This document shows, piece by piece, positions 1 through 8,175 of a stretch of 64,000 bases of DNA. Position numbers and translations under genes: made by a program. Under the pieces are notes generated by a model, which was not told the origin of the DNA, did not search any database, and worked only from the letters and a program-made list of their open reading frames with translations. The stretch comes from Clostridium bovifaecis (GTDB lineage: Bacteria; Bacillota; Clostridia; Clostridiales; Clostridiaceae), in contig CP046522.1 of the NCBI GenBank assembly GCA_009738435.1, positions 3,317,249 to 3,381,248 of the forward strand, given 5' to 3'. Every line of letters begins with the position of its first letter. The stretch's first letter is position 1.

Positions 1-118
1 TTAATACGGTATCTTATCTCACCTTGTTTTTTGGGTTTATTTACCTTTTTATCCTATCACAGACCTAATTTATAAATTCCATAAATAAATGATCCCGTAT
101 TTATAAAATATATCCAAG

Positions 119-142
119 TAAAAAGGTAACCTTAAGGTTACC
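119..142 (-). terminator. Terminator of the left c-di-GMP riboswitch
   Basis: On the minus strand GGTAACC-TTAA-GGTTACC forms a perfect 7-bp hairpin followed by five U. The 3' end of the aptamer (GGGTTACC, 170-177) carries the same sequence as the second arm. It can therefore pair with the first arm instead, which is the usual antiterminator arrangement. The gene it controls lies beyond position 1. Confidence 0.8.
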
Positions 143-169
143 TAATTGCTAAAAAGTATAATATTAATA

Positions 170-247
170 GGTAACCCGGCTATCATATTCTTTAAGGAAC
201 TTAGACCCGTAGCTTTGCGTCCTTACCTTTCAATAAGTTTGCCTTTA
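170..247 (-). promoter_or_regulatory. Class I cyclic di-GMP riboswitch (GEMM-I)
   Basis: On the minus strand the conserved blocks occur in order: AAAGGCAAAC, a GAAA-type loop, GGACGCAAAGCTA, GGGTCTAAG, then GATAGCCGGGTTACC. This is the clostridial GEMM-I pattern. A terminator follows 27 nt later, so control is probably by transcription attenuation, with ligand binding likely favouring termination (inferred). The regulated gene is outside the window. The aptamer lies just outside the left inverted repeat of a recombinase switch and directly downstream of a promoter located inside that switch. Confidence 0.93.
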
Positions 248-277
248 CTAAATTTTAAACCCAATACATAAAATCTC

Positions 278-307
278 ATGTAACAATATACTTAAAATGT
301 TACTTAA
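278..307. repeat. Left arm of a perfect 30-bp inverted repeat (invertible switch)
   Basis: Positions 278-307 are the exact reverse complement of 1096-1125. Each arm has an internal imperfect dyad (GTAACA ... TGTTAC), like a tyrosine recombinase core site. The two arms enclose the recombinase gene at 445-1005 and a leftward promoter. Confidence 0.9.
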
Positions 308-345
308 GTATAAGCCTAGAATACTTGAATTTATAGGCTATACAT

Positions 346-354
346 ATTATATCA
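346..354 (-). promoter_or_regulatory. Extended -10 promoter facing the riboswitch
   Basis: The minus strand reads TGATATAAT, a perfect TATAAT with the extended TGn. No good -35 is visible at normal spacing. Transcription would leave leftward through the left repeat into the c-di-GMP riboswitch. Because the promoter is inside the inverted repeats, inversion of 308-1095 would turn it away from the riboswitch. Confidence 0.6.
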
Positions 355-444
355 AAATAATATTGCTACTTTTTTAATTGAACTTAAATGTATCTTTTTA
401 TACAATATACTAATAAACCTTGTATGAGGAAAGGAAGTATAATC

Positions 445-1005
445 ATGACAGTAGAACCAATTAGAGATAAAGTGAAAATCAAACAGATGTACCAATACCT
501 AAACGGAAAGGATTCCAAGTATGGATTATTATTCAAATTTGGTCTTAACACCGGACTAAGAATTAGCGATATATTACCATTAAAAGTAAAAGACATTTTT
601 AATAGCACCTGGGAGTTTCGCGACTACTTGGTTTTAAGAGAAAAGAAAACTGGTAAAGAAAAGAAAATCAAATTAAATGCTGCTTTACGTAAAAATATTG
701 AAAACTACATAAAAATTCAAGATTTATCCTATGAAAATTATCTTTTCCCAAGCAATAAAGGTGACTATATTGGCCGAATCCAAGCCTATCGCGTTCTAAA
801 GGAAGCTTCAAATGTAATAGGCATTGAAAATTTTGGTACTCATAGTTTGCGTAAGACATGGGGATATTGGACTTATAAAATATCCAGATATAATATTGGC
901 CTTATAATGGATACTTTCAACCATAGCTCACAGAATATAACACTTCGTTACATTGGAGTAAATCAGGATCAAAAGGACGAATTGTATTCTCTTGTACAGT
1001 TCTAA
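445..1005 (+). CDS. Small tyrosine recombinase (invertase-like)
   Basis: This is a phage-integrase/XerC-D family recombinase of 186 residues, made almost only of the catalytic domain and lacking the usual N-terminal arm-binding domain. Visible active-site elements are Arg in TGLRISDIL, Lys in the following beta-hairpin (EKKTGKEKKIKL), HSLRKTW (His-x-x-Arg), FNHSS and the Tyr in TLRYIG. The start at 445 is preferred over an upstream ATG at 388 because AGGAAAGGAAG precedes it at good spacing. The gene lies inside perfect 30-bp inverted repeats, so it probably inverts its own segment (inferred). A rho-independent terminator follows at 1199-1226. Confidence 0.88.
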   Translation: MTVEPIRDKVKIKQMYQYLNGKDSKYGLLFKFGLNTGLRISDILPLKVKDIFNSTWEFRDYLVLREKKTGKEKKIKLNAALRKNIENYIKIQDLSYENYLFPSNKGDYIGRIQAYRVLKEASNVIGIENFGTHSLRKTWGYWTYKISRYNIGLIMDTFNHSSQNITLRYIGVNQDQKDELYSLVQF

Positions 1006-1095
1006 TTTCTACATAATTGTGTAATATATCTTACAAAATTTTAATTTTTATGAAGGATTTTCATGGTACGTGTCGAATATTTATTACTATGTGGG

Positions 1096-1125
1096 TTAAG
1101 TAACATTTTAAGTATATTGTTACAT
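1096..1125. repeat. Right arm of the 30-bp inverted repeat
   Basis: Exact reverse complement of 278-307. It lies 91 bp after the recombinase stop and about 75 bp before a plus-strand terminator. That terminator would block read-through from the switch promoter if the segment were inverted. Confidence 0.9.
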
Positions 1126-1198
1126 TAAAATGTAGACAACCTCTATTTTAGTGTAATTTATATTACTTTATACCTCAACACTCTCAATCTCTACTTTT

Positions 1199-1226
1199 TA
1201 AGGGACTGATCTGTCCCTATTTTTTC
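1199..1226 (+). terminator. Rho-independent terminator
   Basis: AGGGAC-tgatct-GTCCCT stem followed by a run of six T. It ends recombinase transcription and would also insulate the locus from a rightward switch promoter. Confidence 0.75.
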
Positions 1227-1426
1227 TTTTAGATTACTCCACTATAGTTCCCTACACCAGGGTGAACCTTTAGTGGCAGCATTTGTATATATTTTATCTT
1301 AAACTGAGTACCCACCTAAATTCTATTATTATGATTTCACCACAAGTCTATGCGGCAATTTAGATCCCCTGCACAAAAATTCACCTATGGATTCATATCT
1401 AATTTGATTTGAAATTTATCTTCTCT

Positions 1427-1515
1427 TCAGTTAATCTTCTTTTCTAGATACTTTCTTGATAAATATCCTCCTGCAAGAGGGATAACAACGAATAGTATTA
1501 CTGATAAAAATAAAG
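1427..1515 (-). pseudogene. Remnant of an ACR3-type arsenite permease (C-terminal end)
   Basis: The minus strand encodes ISLFLSVILFVVIPLAGGY followed by LSRKYLEKK and a stop. This matches the hydrophobic 'IPL-AGYLTRK' segment of ACR3 transporters. No start and no remaining domains are present, so this is a short relic directly downstream of the arsenic genes. The rest of 1227-1566 holds no gene that I can see. Confidence 0.45.
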
Positions 1516-1566
1516 ATATAAATTAGTCTGAGTATAAGGCGTACTAATTTATATCTTCACTAACTT

Positions 1567-2061
1567 TTATATAAGTTTCTCCATAATAGTTACATTTATA
1601 AACTTGCCATCAAGAATACCTTGATTTTCATAAGTTCCTACTTCTCTAAACCCTAAAGCTCTGTATAGACTTTTACCTGCCTCATTAGACTCAAAGGTGC
1701 TTAAAACCAACTTGTGAAACTCTTGTTTCTTTGCGGTTTTAAGTACACTACTAAGTAAAATTTTTCCCAAACCTTTACCTCTAATGCTCCTATCTATATA
1801 AATTGAAAGATCACCAACTCCGCTGTAGCAGCATCTTGAATTAAATAGATTTATAGATGCCCATCCTCTAACTATGTTTTCTCTATCTTCTATAACTATA
1901 ACCTTATACCTTTCACCTCTGCTACTGAGCCATTCAAGCATTTCAGTATTATCTCTTAGCCTAGTTTCTAGAGTAGCAACCCTATCCTCGATACCTTGGT
2001 TGTAAATACTTGCTACATATGGAACATCTTCAACTTTCGCTTCTCTTACTTTATAATCCAT
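1567..2061 (-). CDS. arsN1: GNAT acetyltransferase, ArsN1/phosphinothricin type
   Basis: A GNAT-fold N-acetyltransferase of the phosphinothricin/arsinothricin resistance branch, about 164 residues. Typical segments are IYNQGIEDRVATLET at the N-terminus, the acetyl-CoA loop RGKGLG and ALGFREVG with NQGILDGKF near the end. The family acetylates the free amino group of phosphinothricin-like compounds, including the arsenical arsinothricin. The ATG at 2061 is chosen because AGGTGA lies just upstream; the in-frame GTG at 2070 abuts the arsM stop. Third gene of marR-arsM-arsN1, which supports an arsenic role over a herbicide-type role. Substrate is inferred. Confidence 0.8.
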   Translation of the reverse strand: MDYKVREAKVEDVPYVASIYNQGIEDRVATLETRLRDNTEMLEWLSSRGERYKVIVIEDRENIVRGWASINLFNSRCCYSGVGDLSIYIDRSIRGKGLGKILLSSVLKTAKKQEFHKLVLSTFESNEAGKSLYRALGFREVGTYENQGILDGKFINVTIMEKLI

Positions 2062-2070
2062 GTATATCAC

Positions 2071-2886
2071 CTACTTATATGCTTTAACATGGGCACCTGC
2101 ATAAGCACCATCAAGTAAATTAGCATCTATCTTACTGTATACATAACCTAAGTTTTTTTGCTTTGCTATATCTTCAATAATTTCTTTAGTATATATATTT
2201 ACTGGTGTGATATCAACTTCCTTAAAGCCAACTTTTTTAAGTATATCTATATATGCATTTATATCTAACGCACCTGCAATGCATCCTACCCACATTTCAG
2301 CATTTTGCTTAATATCTTCAGAGACATCTTTTAACTGAACAATATCCGCTATAGCAATTCTGCCGCCTTTCTTTAAAACCCTGTAAGCTTCCCTTAAAGC
2401 AACTTCTTTATCTTCACATAGATTTATTACACAATTTGAAGTAATAACATCTATAGTTTCATTTTCAAGCGGAATATCTTCAATGTAGCCTTTTATAAAT
2501 TCTACATTGGTTACGTCCATTTTTTCCTTATTTCTATTTGCCAGTTCTAACATTTCATTTGTCATATCAAGTCCATAAACTTTTCCTTCTTTACCCACAT
2601 ATTTAGCAGATATAAAAGCATCTATTCCTCCACCGCTCCCTAAGTCTAAAACTGTTTCTCCTTTCTTATACTCTGCTAAAACTACTGGATTAGCACATCC
2701 TAAGGATGCATTTACAGCTTCCTCTGGTAAGCCCTCCAAATACTCCTTTGTATAAATGTTTGAATCATTGGTTATATTACCACAACAAGCAGTTCCGCAC
2801 CCACAAGATGTCCTTGAATTATTACTTACTTTCTTAGCAATTCCACCATAATAAGATTTTACTTTGCCTTTTATATTCTTATCCAT
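2071..2886 (-). CDS. arsM: Arsenite S-adenosylmethionine methyltransferase
   Basis: 271-residue class I SAM methyltransferase that methylates As(III). The N-terminus is Cys-rich (CGCGTACC). Motif I is VLDLGSGGGID. The family's As-binding cysteines are visible in SLGCANP, SNCVINLCEDKEVAL and WVGCIAGALD. Length is normal. The gene starts 17 bp after the MarR gene with an AAGGGG-type ribosome binding site and is followed directly by the acetyltransferase, forming one arsenic operon. Confidence 0.94.
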   Translation of the reverse strand: MDKNIKGKVKSYYGGIAKKVSNNSRTSCGCGTACCGNITNDSNIYTKEYLEGLPEEAVNASLGCANPVVLAEYKKGETVLDLGSGGGIDAFISAKYVGKEGKVYGLDMTNEMLELANRNKEKMDVTNVEFIKGYIEDIPLENETIDVITSNCVINLCEDKEVALREAYRVLKKGGRIAIADIVQLKDVSEDIKQNAEMWVGCIAGALDINAYIDILKKVGFKEVDITPVNIYTKEIIEDIAKQKNLGYVYSKIDANLLDGAYAGAHVKAYK

Positions 2887-2903
2887 TCCTTATACCCCTT
2901 TCA

Positions 2904-3344
2904 TTAGCAACACTTATTTTGTTTTGCTGCATTAATTATTAACTGTAAACTTTCTAATACCTGCTGTCTTTTTTCTTTTGGTATGGAAGAAAAAATGCTT
3001 TGATAATACTTTTCCATGCTACTTTCAATATTATCAAATACCTTGATACCTTCATTTGTTAATTTAATTGATACATATCTTCTGTCTTTAGGATGTAATT
3101 CTCTAGTTGCTAAACCTGAATCTACTAACTTATTAATAGTTCTACTCATTGTGCTTTTATCCAATGTTAATAGTTCAGCCAGTTCATTTAACGATATGTC
3201 TTCTGCTCTACCTATCTCAACAATAGCATGACATTGAGAAACTGTTGTTCCACAGCATGCAGCTTCGCTTTCTTCTAGTATACCTAAGTTTCTCACAAGA
3301 ACTCTAATTAGTTCTCTCAAATAGTGACTTTCTTTGTTATCCAT
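2904..3344 (-). CDS. MarR-family regulator of the arsenic operon
   Basis: Winged-helix MarR protein, about 146 residues from the ATG at 3344 (AGGTGG ribosome binding site). The longer frame to 3374 lacks one. The DNA-binding wing is in LDKSTMSRTINKLVDSGLATRE. It carries a Cys-Cys pair in EAACCGTT and ends in NKCC, unusual for MarR proteins and suggestive of As(III) sensing by thiols. It is first in the operon with arsM. A TTGTATTAAGCAATA-like dyad upstream (about 3366-3390) could be its operator. Arsenic sensing is inferred from the cysteines and neighbours. Confidence 0.85.
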   Translation of the reverse strand: MDNKESHYLRELIRVLVRNLGILEESEAACCGTTVSQCHAIVEIGRAEDISLNELAELLTLDKSTMSRTINKLVDSGLATRELHPKDRRYVSIKLTNEGIKVFDNIESSMEKYYQSIFSSIPKEKRQQVLESLQLIINAAKQNKCC

Positions 3345-3445
3345 TTTACCACCTCTATATTTATTGTAATGCAAAACTATTGCTTAATACAACTGTTATT
3401 TATATAAATATTTCGACATCGTTCTTGATTGCAAATATAGCTTTA

Positions 3446-3700
3446 TTACAATAGTTCTAAAAGTACCGACACTTGTAAATCATAATGAACATAGTAACCA
3501 ATACTTACTCCAACAATAATACCTGCTTCTTTTAAAACTCTTATATGCTGTGATACTACTACTTCGAAAATATTCAAATGTTTTGCAATTCCTTTAGCAC
3601 ATATTCTTCTTCTAGAACGTATAATTAATATTTTTAGTCTTGTTTATCACCAAGAGCCTTAAACCTCTGAACTATTTGCTCCAAAATCCTATATCCTTTT
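3446..3700 (-). pseudogene. arsR: Frameshifted ArsR-family regulator
   Basis: The minus strand encodes ILEQIVQRFKALGDK, then after loss of one A in an A-run the frame continues as TRLKIL, followed by ICAKGIAKHLNIFEVVVSQH and RVLKEAGII up to a stop. This is the ArsR/SmtB winged helix. The metal-site Cys pair is not intact (single Cys in RRICAKG). No start codon with a ribosome binding site is visible. It lies next to the arsenic operon. Confidence 0.75.
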
Positions 3701-3835
3701 CTGGGATCCTTCTACTTTCAAGCTTTTCATCAGCTTTATCCTGCTTAATGGTAAAACATAAAAAAGTTTAGTTATATGTTAAAATGCCTCAAGGTCGCAA
3801 TACACCTACGGCTAAGTTTTTTAAGCTATTAGTAA

Positions 3836-4078
3836 AATAATAAAGTTCGCTCGTGAAACTACTGATTATAACAACTTAATGTTTATTTCTATTTGGGATT
3901 TTTGGGCTTTATACAGTGCTGCACACTTGGCTTTTGTAGGTGCTAGGTACTTCGCAGGGCAACAAAAGGCCTCATGTAAGTATTCGAAGGGCTTTCCCTT
4001 CATTACTCTCATAAGGCTCAACCAAACTTTATTATTTTTAACGGTACTTTATTATTCTTCACTAATGTTTATTATTTT
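3836..4078. repeat. Dispersed repeat copy 1 with flanking AATAATAAAGT sites
   Basis: Positions 3879-4026 are related to 10579-10719, with a shared core GGGCAACAAAA(G/A)GCCTC and GGCTCAACCAAA. On the minus strand 4025-4078 carries three sites spaced about 20 bp (AATAATAAACAT, AATAATAAAGTA, AATAATAAAGTT). On the plus strand another AATAATAAAGTT lies at 3836. The layout resembles Tn7-like TnsB site arrays but is different in sequence from the island's ends. A 70-aa open frame over the repeat (3879-4091) looks like chance. Confidence 0.5.
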
Positions 4079-4265
4079 TCATCATAGTTAAAGAGTTTCG
4101 CTAACTATAATGCTCAAAATAAAAGATATAAACTTATCAACGTATTATGCCACTACTATTTCAAGCTTTAAAAATAAATATCTTTAGTAGTATCTATTTT
4201 CTCTACTCCTTGGTAAGCTTGATCTTAATTAACCATTAAGGCATCATCTAATAATAATCTTTTAG

Positions 4266-5138
4266 TTATTTTTTTATAATAGGTATCCATATTTCGCTTT
4301 TAAAATTAGGTGAAGTTACATCTTTATTTTCATTCCATAATATTTCTGGTCCTTTTGCTAGTTCATAGTTTGAAGATGGAAACCACTCAGAATAGATGCA
4401 TCCCCAGACATTTTGCAGTGTATCTGGGAATGGGCCTACTGCTTCAAATACAGCCCATGTTGAGGCAGAAATTTCAAGTTGTGATAAATCATCCGGGCAC
4501 TCTTCGGTTGTTGCTACACCTATATAATGGTCAAGTTCTCCCTTTTCCTCCATTCGTCTTTCTGAAAAATTTACAGATGCACTTATTATCCCCATTGGTT
4601 CTATATTAGATAGTTCTTTGAGTTTATTAATAGTTTCAATCGTTAAACTTTGCCACATTGCAGTAATTTCAGGATTAACCCCATTAAAAATAATAGGTAC
4701 CCTTTTCTTAATTCCAATTATGCGGAACGCTTCTTTTTCTTCAATTCTATAGTTCATTTCACTTCCTCCTTTAATTGACAATTGAAAGGTCATCCGTGGA
4801 TATGCTTTTAATGATTTACCATTAAACCTTGCTTCTGACGGTGTTATCCCATGCAAACTTTGAAACGCTCTTGTAAAAGAGTCTGGCGAGTTATACCCAT
4901 ATTTAATTGCCAAATCAATTATCCTAATATTACTATTATTAAGTTCAAATGCTGCATTCGTAAACCGTCTACGGCGAATGTACTCTGACAGCGAAACACC
5001 CGCAAGAAAGGAAAACATTCTTTGAAAATGATATTCCGAGCAAAAAGCCAACCTTGCTACTTCTTTGAAATCAATCTCACCATCAAGATTTTCTTCAATG
5101 TAATTTAATGCATCATTCATTCTTTTTAGCGAATCCAT
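4266..5138 (-). CDS. AraC-family regulator with GyrI-like effector domain
   Basis: 290 residues. The AraC/XylS double helix-turn-helix is N-terminal (about 1-105; [19 protein letters not shown] and [20 protein letters not shown]). A GyrI-like/SOUL small-molecule-binding domain follows (about 128-290, starting [20 protein letters not shown]). This layout is typical of Rob/BltR-like regulators that respond to amphipathic drugs. It is alone, with no partner transporter beside it, so the regulon is unknown. Confidence 0.9.
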   Translation of the reverse strand: MDSLKRMNDALNYIEENLDGEIDFKEVARLAFCSEYHFQRMFSFLAGVSLSEYIRRRRFTNAAFELNNSNIRIIDLAIKYGYNSPDSFTRAFQSLHGITPSEARFNGKSLKAYPRMTFQLSIKGGSEMNYRIEEKEAFRIIGIKKRVPIIFNGVNPEITAMWQSLTIETINKLKELSNIEPMGIISASVNFSERRMEEKGELDHYIGVATTEECPDDLSQLEISASTWAVFEAVGPFPDTLQNVWGCIYSEWFPSSNYELAKGPEILWNENKDVTSPNFKSEIWIPIIKK

Positions 5139-5271
5139 TTTGTGACCTCCTTCTCACATATAGAATATCAGAAGTTATATATGACTATCCGACTTTTCAT
5201 GCACAACTATGTGGGATAACCCTTACCGTTATTACTTCATACATAATGAACTTTATAAATAATCTCATACT

Positions 5272-5922
5272 CTAAAGTTTTTTATGGCCATTTTCTCCAT
5301 ACATTGCTGTGAATTCTACTGTTATTTTATTTATCCCAATATCAAGAGCTCTTTTTACTTTTTTCTCTGTTGCGCTCCATGATAAAGGTGTCATTTTTAT
5401 TAGATTTTCCAGGTCTATTCTATCTAATGCTACAGTATATTGTATCTGTTCTTTGTCTACTAATGGAAAATTGTTATTAAAATGGTTTAATACTTTCTCA
5501 TTTGAATAAGATTCTTTATCAGTTTTGTAATAAAATAATTTTCTTAATTCTTTAAGATAATTACTTCCCGGCACAACTTTAATGAGTATTCCATTATCCG
5601 AAATAATTCTATTAAACTCAGAATAATTTGAAGCTGAAAGAATGTTAAGTATTATATCAAACTTCTTATCCATAAAAGGATTTTTGGCTAAATCTCCAAC
5701 ACACCAAACATTATTAGGGTATTCTTTTGAGGCAACCTGTATTCCTTCTTTAGATATATCAATCCCTACCCCATCAAATTTAATTCTAGTCTTTTTCTGC
5801 AATTTACCTATAACTTGGTTTAGGTGAGACCCTTCACCACAACCAACATCTAGTATTTTTCCCTTATCAAAAACATCGCTACTTATCAGTTTTACTATTA
5901 TTTCACTTAGCAATTCTACCAT
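5272..5922 (-). CDS. RlmA-like 23S rRNA (guanine-N1) methyltransferase, N-terminally truncated
   Basis: 216 residues of SAM methyltransferase (motif I ILDVGCGEGSHL, then GVGIDISKEGIQVA, later VVPGSNYLKELRKLFYY). These match the C-terminal three quarters of RlmA/TlrB-type enzymes that methylate 23S rRNA G745/G748. The N-terminal four-Cys zinc ribbon of the family is absent and the frame begins only 8 bp after a truncated EamA gene. It is therefore probably a deletion product and non-functional. Confidence 0.7.
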   Translation of the reverse strand: MVELLSEIIVKLISSDVFDKGKILDVGCGEGSHLNQVIGKLQKKTRIKFDGVGIDISKEGIQVASKEYPNNVWCVGDLAKNPFMDKKFDIILNILSASNYSEFNRIISDNGILIKVVPGSNYLKELRKLFYYKTDKESYSNEKVLNHFNNNFPLVDKEQIQYTVALDRIDLENLIKMTPLSWSATEKKVKRALDIGINKITVEFTAMYGENGHKKL

Positions 5923-5930
5923 CGGTTCAT

Positions 5931-6480
5931 TTAACGAGCATGACGATGATGCCTATCATCATGACTATGGCTGTGCTTATGAGTTAATAAGTGATGATGC
6001 TCGTGATAATGTTCTTCAGTGGAAGCAAAATATGTTCCTATAATCATAATTACTAGGGCAATGATAAATGATAATGTTGGTAGTTCTTTAAAAATTAATA
6101 GTGATAACCCAACACTAATAAATGGTGCTATAGCATAATAGGCGCTTGTCTTTGCTACTCCCAAGTATCTTTGTGCATAGATATAGAAAAATATACTTAG
6201 CCCATAAGCGAAAAATCCTAATATTAGTGCTGCTATGATATAAATGAAATTATTGATCCGTTCACCTAATAGTATCGAAATTAATAATGAACCCATTCCA
6301 GAACCAAACCCCTTAATAACAACCACTTGTAGTGGATCTTTCACAGATAACTTTCTCGTACAGTTATTCTAAAGCCCCCAACAGATACATGCCAGTATCA
6401 CAAAAATAGAACCAAAAGAGAATGAAAAACTGCTCATATCTTCTACAGATAGAATATAATATGACTTTTCCAATGTTATT
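5931..6480 (-). pseudogene. EamA/DMT transporter remnant with a His-rich tail
   Basis: The C-terminal half of an EamA-type drug/metabolite transporter. The open part, 5931-6344, encodes four membrane segments. It ends in a striking His-rich tail (HYHEHHHLLTHKHSHSHDD...). Upstream in the same frame FGSIFVILACICWGL is followed by a TAG where the family has Glu, then NNCTRKLSVKDP. A nonsense mutation and loss of the first half make this a pseudogene. The His tail suggests metal binding in the intact family member. Confidence 0.75.
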
Positions 6481-6491
6481 AACCGCAGACT

Positions 6492-6836
6492 TTACTGCTG
6501 CAATTTGAATAAGCACTTCATTACAATCTCGACCATCTTCCACAATTTTTTTACCGACTCCAAGTGTCCTATGGCTCTAGATAGTCTATTGATAACTGCT
6601 AAGGCATTAAAAATTAATATAATTACTAAAGTAAGAATTATAGCAAGTGCTGGTATAGGTTGATTTTGTATTATACCGAAAAAAGCAAGGCTCATAATTG
6701 CAGTAATTAATAAAATAAGTTTTATAGCGCGAAGCTTGATTTTTCCTGGTATAATATTCATATGTATATAGGATGTGGTTTTTAATTTCAACTTCACATT
6801 ACTACAAAGCCGCAATACTTGAAATTTATGAATCAA
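6492..6836 (-). CDS. Small membrane protein, uncertain
   Basis: At most 114 residues. There is a hydrophobic stretch with two likely membrane helices (about 36-55 and 60-82 of the long form). Starts at 6836 or at 6761 (MNIIPGKIKL) both lack a good ribosome binding site. I do not recognise a family. It may be a fragment, given the decayed surroundings. Confidence 0.35.
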   Translation of the reverse strand: MIHKFQVLRLCSNVKLKLKTTSYIHMNIIPGKIKLRAIKLILLITAIMSLAFFGIIQNQPIPALAIILTLVIILIFNALAVINRLSRAIGHLESVKKLWKMVEIVMKCLFKLQQ

Positions 6837-6840
6837 ACCC

Positions 6841-7842
6841 TTATTTAGACCAATTCTCTATGATTGATACTTTCTTTTCAGTAGCGTTAAGTTCAATCTC
6901 GCATCCTATGGGTAAAGTCAATATTGGGTGTGTATGGCAGCAATCGAAGTCCGCAATAAACGGTAACTTTCTATGTCCTAATACTTCTAATAGTATTTCA
7001 TACGGTTTTCTACCTGTCTTCAAATCATCAAACAACTCATGCTTTCCAAGTATTATTCCTGAAATCTTATCAAAAACGCCACTTACTTTTAAAAGAGAAA
7101 AACTTCTTTCTATTGTTGCAGCATCTTTTAAGGAATCCTCTATAAAAAGTATATCTCCCTTCTTTATTTCCGGCATATATTTGCTACCCCATATTCCTTC
7201 CATTGTGTTCAAATTTCCACCAATAACTCTACCTCTAGCAATACCTTCATATACCGTTGCCCATTGGTTCCCTCTTTTTTCTTTGCTTCTATCTTGCGTT
7301 TCCCAATTAATGTACTCCTCTGTCCAATATTCAGGTGTTTCAAAGACATGAGGAATTTTCACATTATCCATAGTAACTTCTTTAAAATACTTGTAAGTAT
7401 AGTCAACAAAAGGCGGTAACTCGCCAAAAGAAGACACTAATGCAGGTCCATAATATGTGCTTATTCCAGTTTGTGCATATATAGCAAGCAAAATTGCAGT
7501 AACATCAGAATATCCTATTATTATTTTAGGACTTTTTCTTAATGCCTCATAATCTATATAGGGAAGAATAGAATTTGAGTTCATTCCTCCAATTGTAGAC
7601 ATAATACACTTTACTTCTGGATTTCTAATTAACTCATTTAATTCATCTGCTCTTTCTTTAATACTTCCAGACCTATAAAAATCATGTTTCCCTGTTAGAT
7701 TTCCTTCTATAATCTTAAATCCTTTATCCTGCAAATACTTTTGGGCTCGTTGGAATCTTTTAGGACATGAATATGTTACAGGTGATGATGGTGAAAAAAT
7801 ACCAATTGAATCGCCAATCTTTAACTTATCTATATATTTCAT
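6841..7842 (-). CDS. S66-family LD-carboxypeptidase, MccF-like
   Basis: 333 residues, full length for peptidase family S66. The N-terminus reads LKIGDSIGIFSPSSP. The nucleophile Ser is in IIGYSDVTA (about residue 112). An acidic residue lies in the GGNLNTMEG/ILFIEDS region, and the catalytic His is in FDCCHTHPILTLPIG. Family members recycle murein tetrapeptides or, for MccF, cleave the self-immunity target of microcin C-type antibiotics. The isolated gene with the MccF-like C-terminal motif favours an immunity or detoxification role, but this is inferred. Confidence 0.88.
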   Translation of the reverse strand: MKYIDKLKIGDSIGIFSPSSPVTYSCPKRFQRAQKYLQDKGFKIIEGNLTGKHDFYRSGSIKERADELNELIRNPEVKCIMSTIGGMNSNSILPYIDYEALRKSPKIIIGYSDVTAILLAIYAQTGISTYYGPALVSSFGELPPFVDYTYKYFKEVTMDNVKIPHVFETPEYWTEEYINWETQDRSKEKRGNQWATVYEGIARGRVIGGNLNTMEGIWGSKYMPEIKKGDILFIEDSLKDAATIERSFSLLKVSGVFDKISGIILGKHELFDDLKTGRKPYEILLEVLGHRKLPFIADFDCCHTHPILTLPIGCEIELNATEKKVSIIENWSK

Positions 7843-7969
7843 TGTAACTCCTCCTTAAACACAATATCTTTTCTTCATCATATTGTTATCATCGCTTAAG
7901 AACAAAAATTTGAGGGATTAATAGGAGCCTTATCTCAATTATCCCACTATTCCTCAACTTATTTTCGTC

Positions 7970-8158
7970 TTATTTCCTTTTAAAAGGGCTTATTGAAGCA
8001 ACTACTCTATATACTAGTACCAAGTTTAATATTGACCATAAAACTGAAACAATAATATTAACCTCTAAAAAGTCTTGTATAACAATGTAGTAAATACATG
8101 CTATACTGCTTATCAATAAAACAAGCCAGTCTTTTTTTAATAATATTTTCTCTTTCAT
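7970..8158 (-). CDS. Small two-helix membrane protein
   Basis: 62 residues with two hydrophobic helices (about 12-30 and 33-52) and a basic end. Unrecognised. It starts 17 bp after the next small membrane gene and probably shares the PadR-led transcript. Confidence 0.5.
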   Translation of the reverse strand: MKEKILLKKDWLVLLISSIACIYYIVIQDFLEVNIIVSVLWSILNLVLVYRVVASISPFKRK

Positions 8159-8175
8159 AAATGACTATCTCCTTT

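Noticed and set aside
3879..4091. A 70-residue open frame in the dispersed repeat as a gene
   Set aside because: No ribosome binding site, and the second repeat copy does not keep the frame.
3777..4110. A complete second mini-Tn7-like element
   Set aside because: Site arrays are suggestive, but I could not find matching TGT...ACA ends or a duplication.
6773..7351. Plus-strand open frame opposite the S66 peptidase
   Set aside because: It lies on the other strand of a clear full-length peptidase gene and has no family features.
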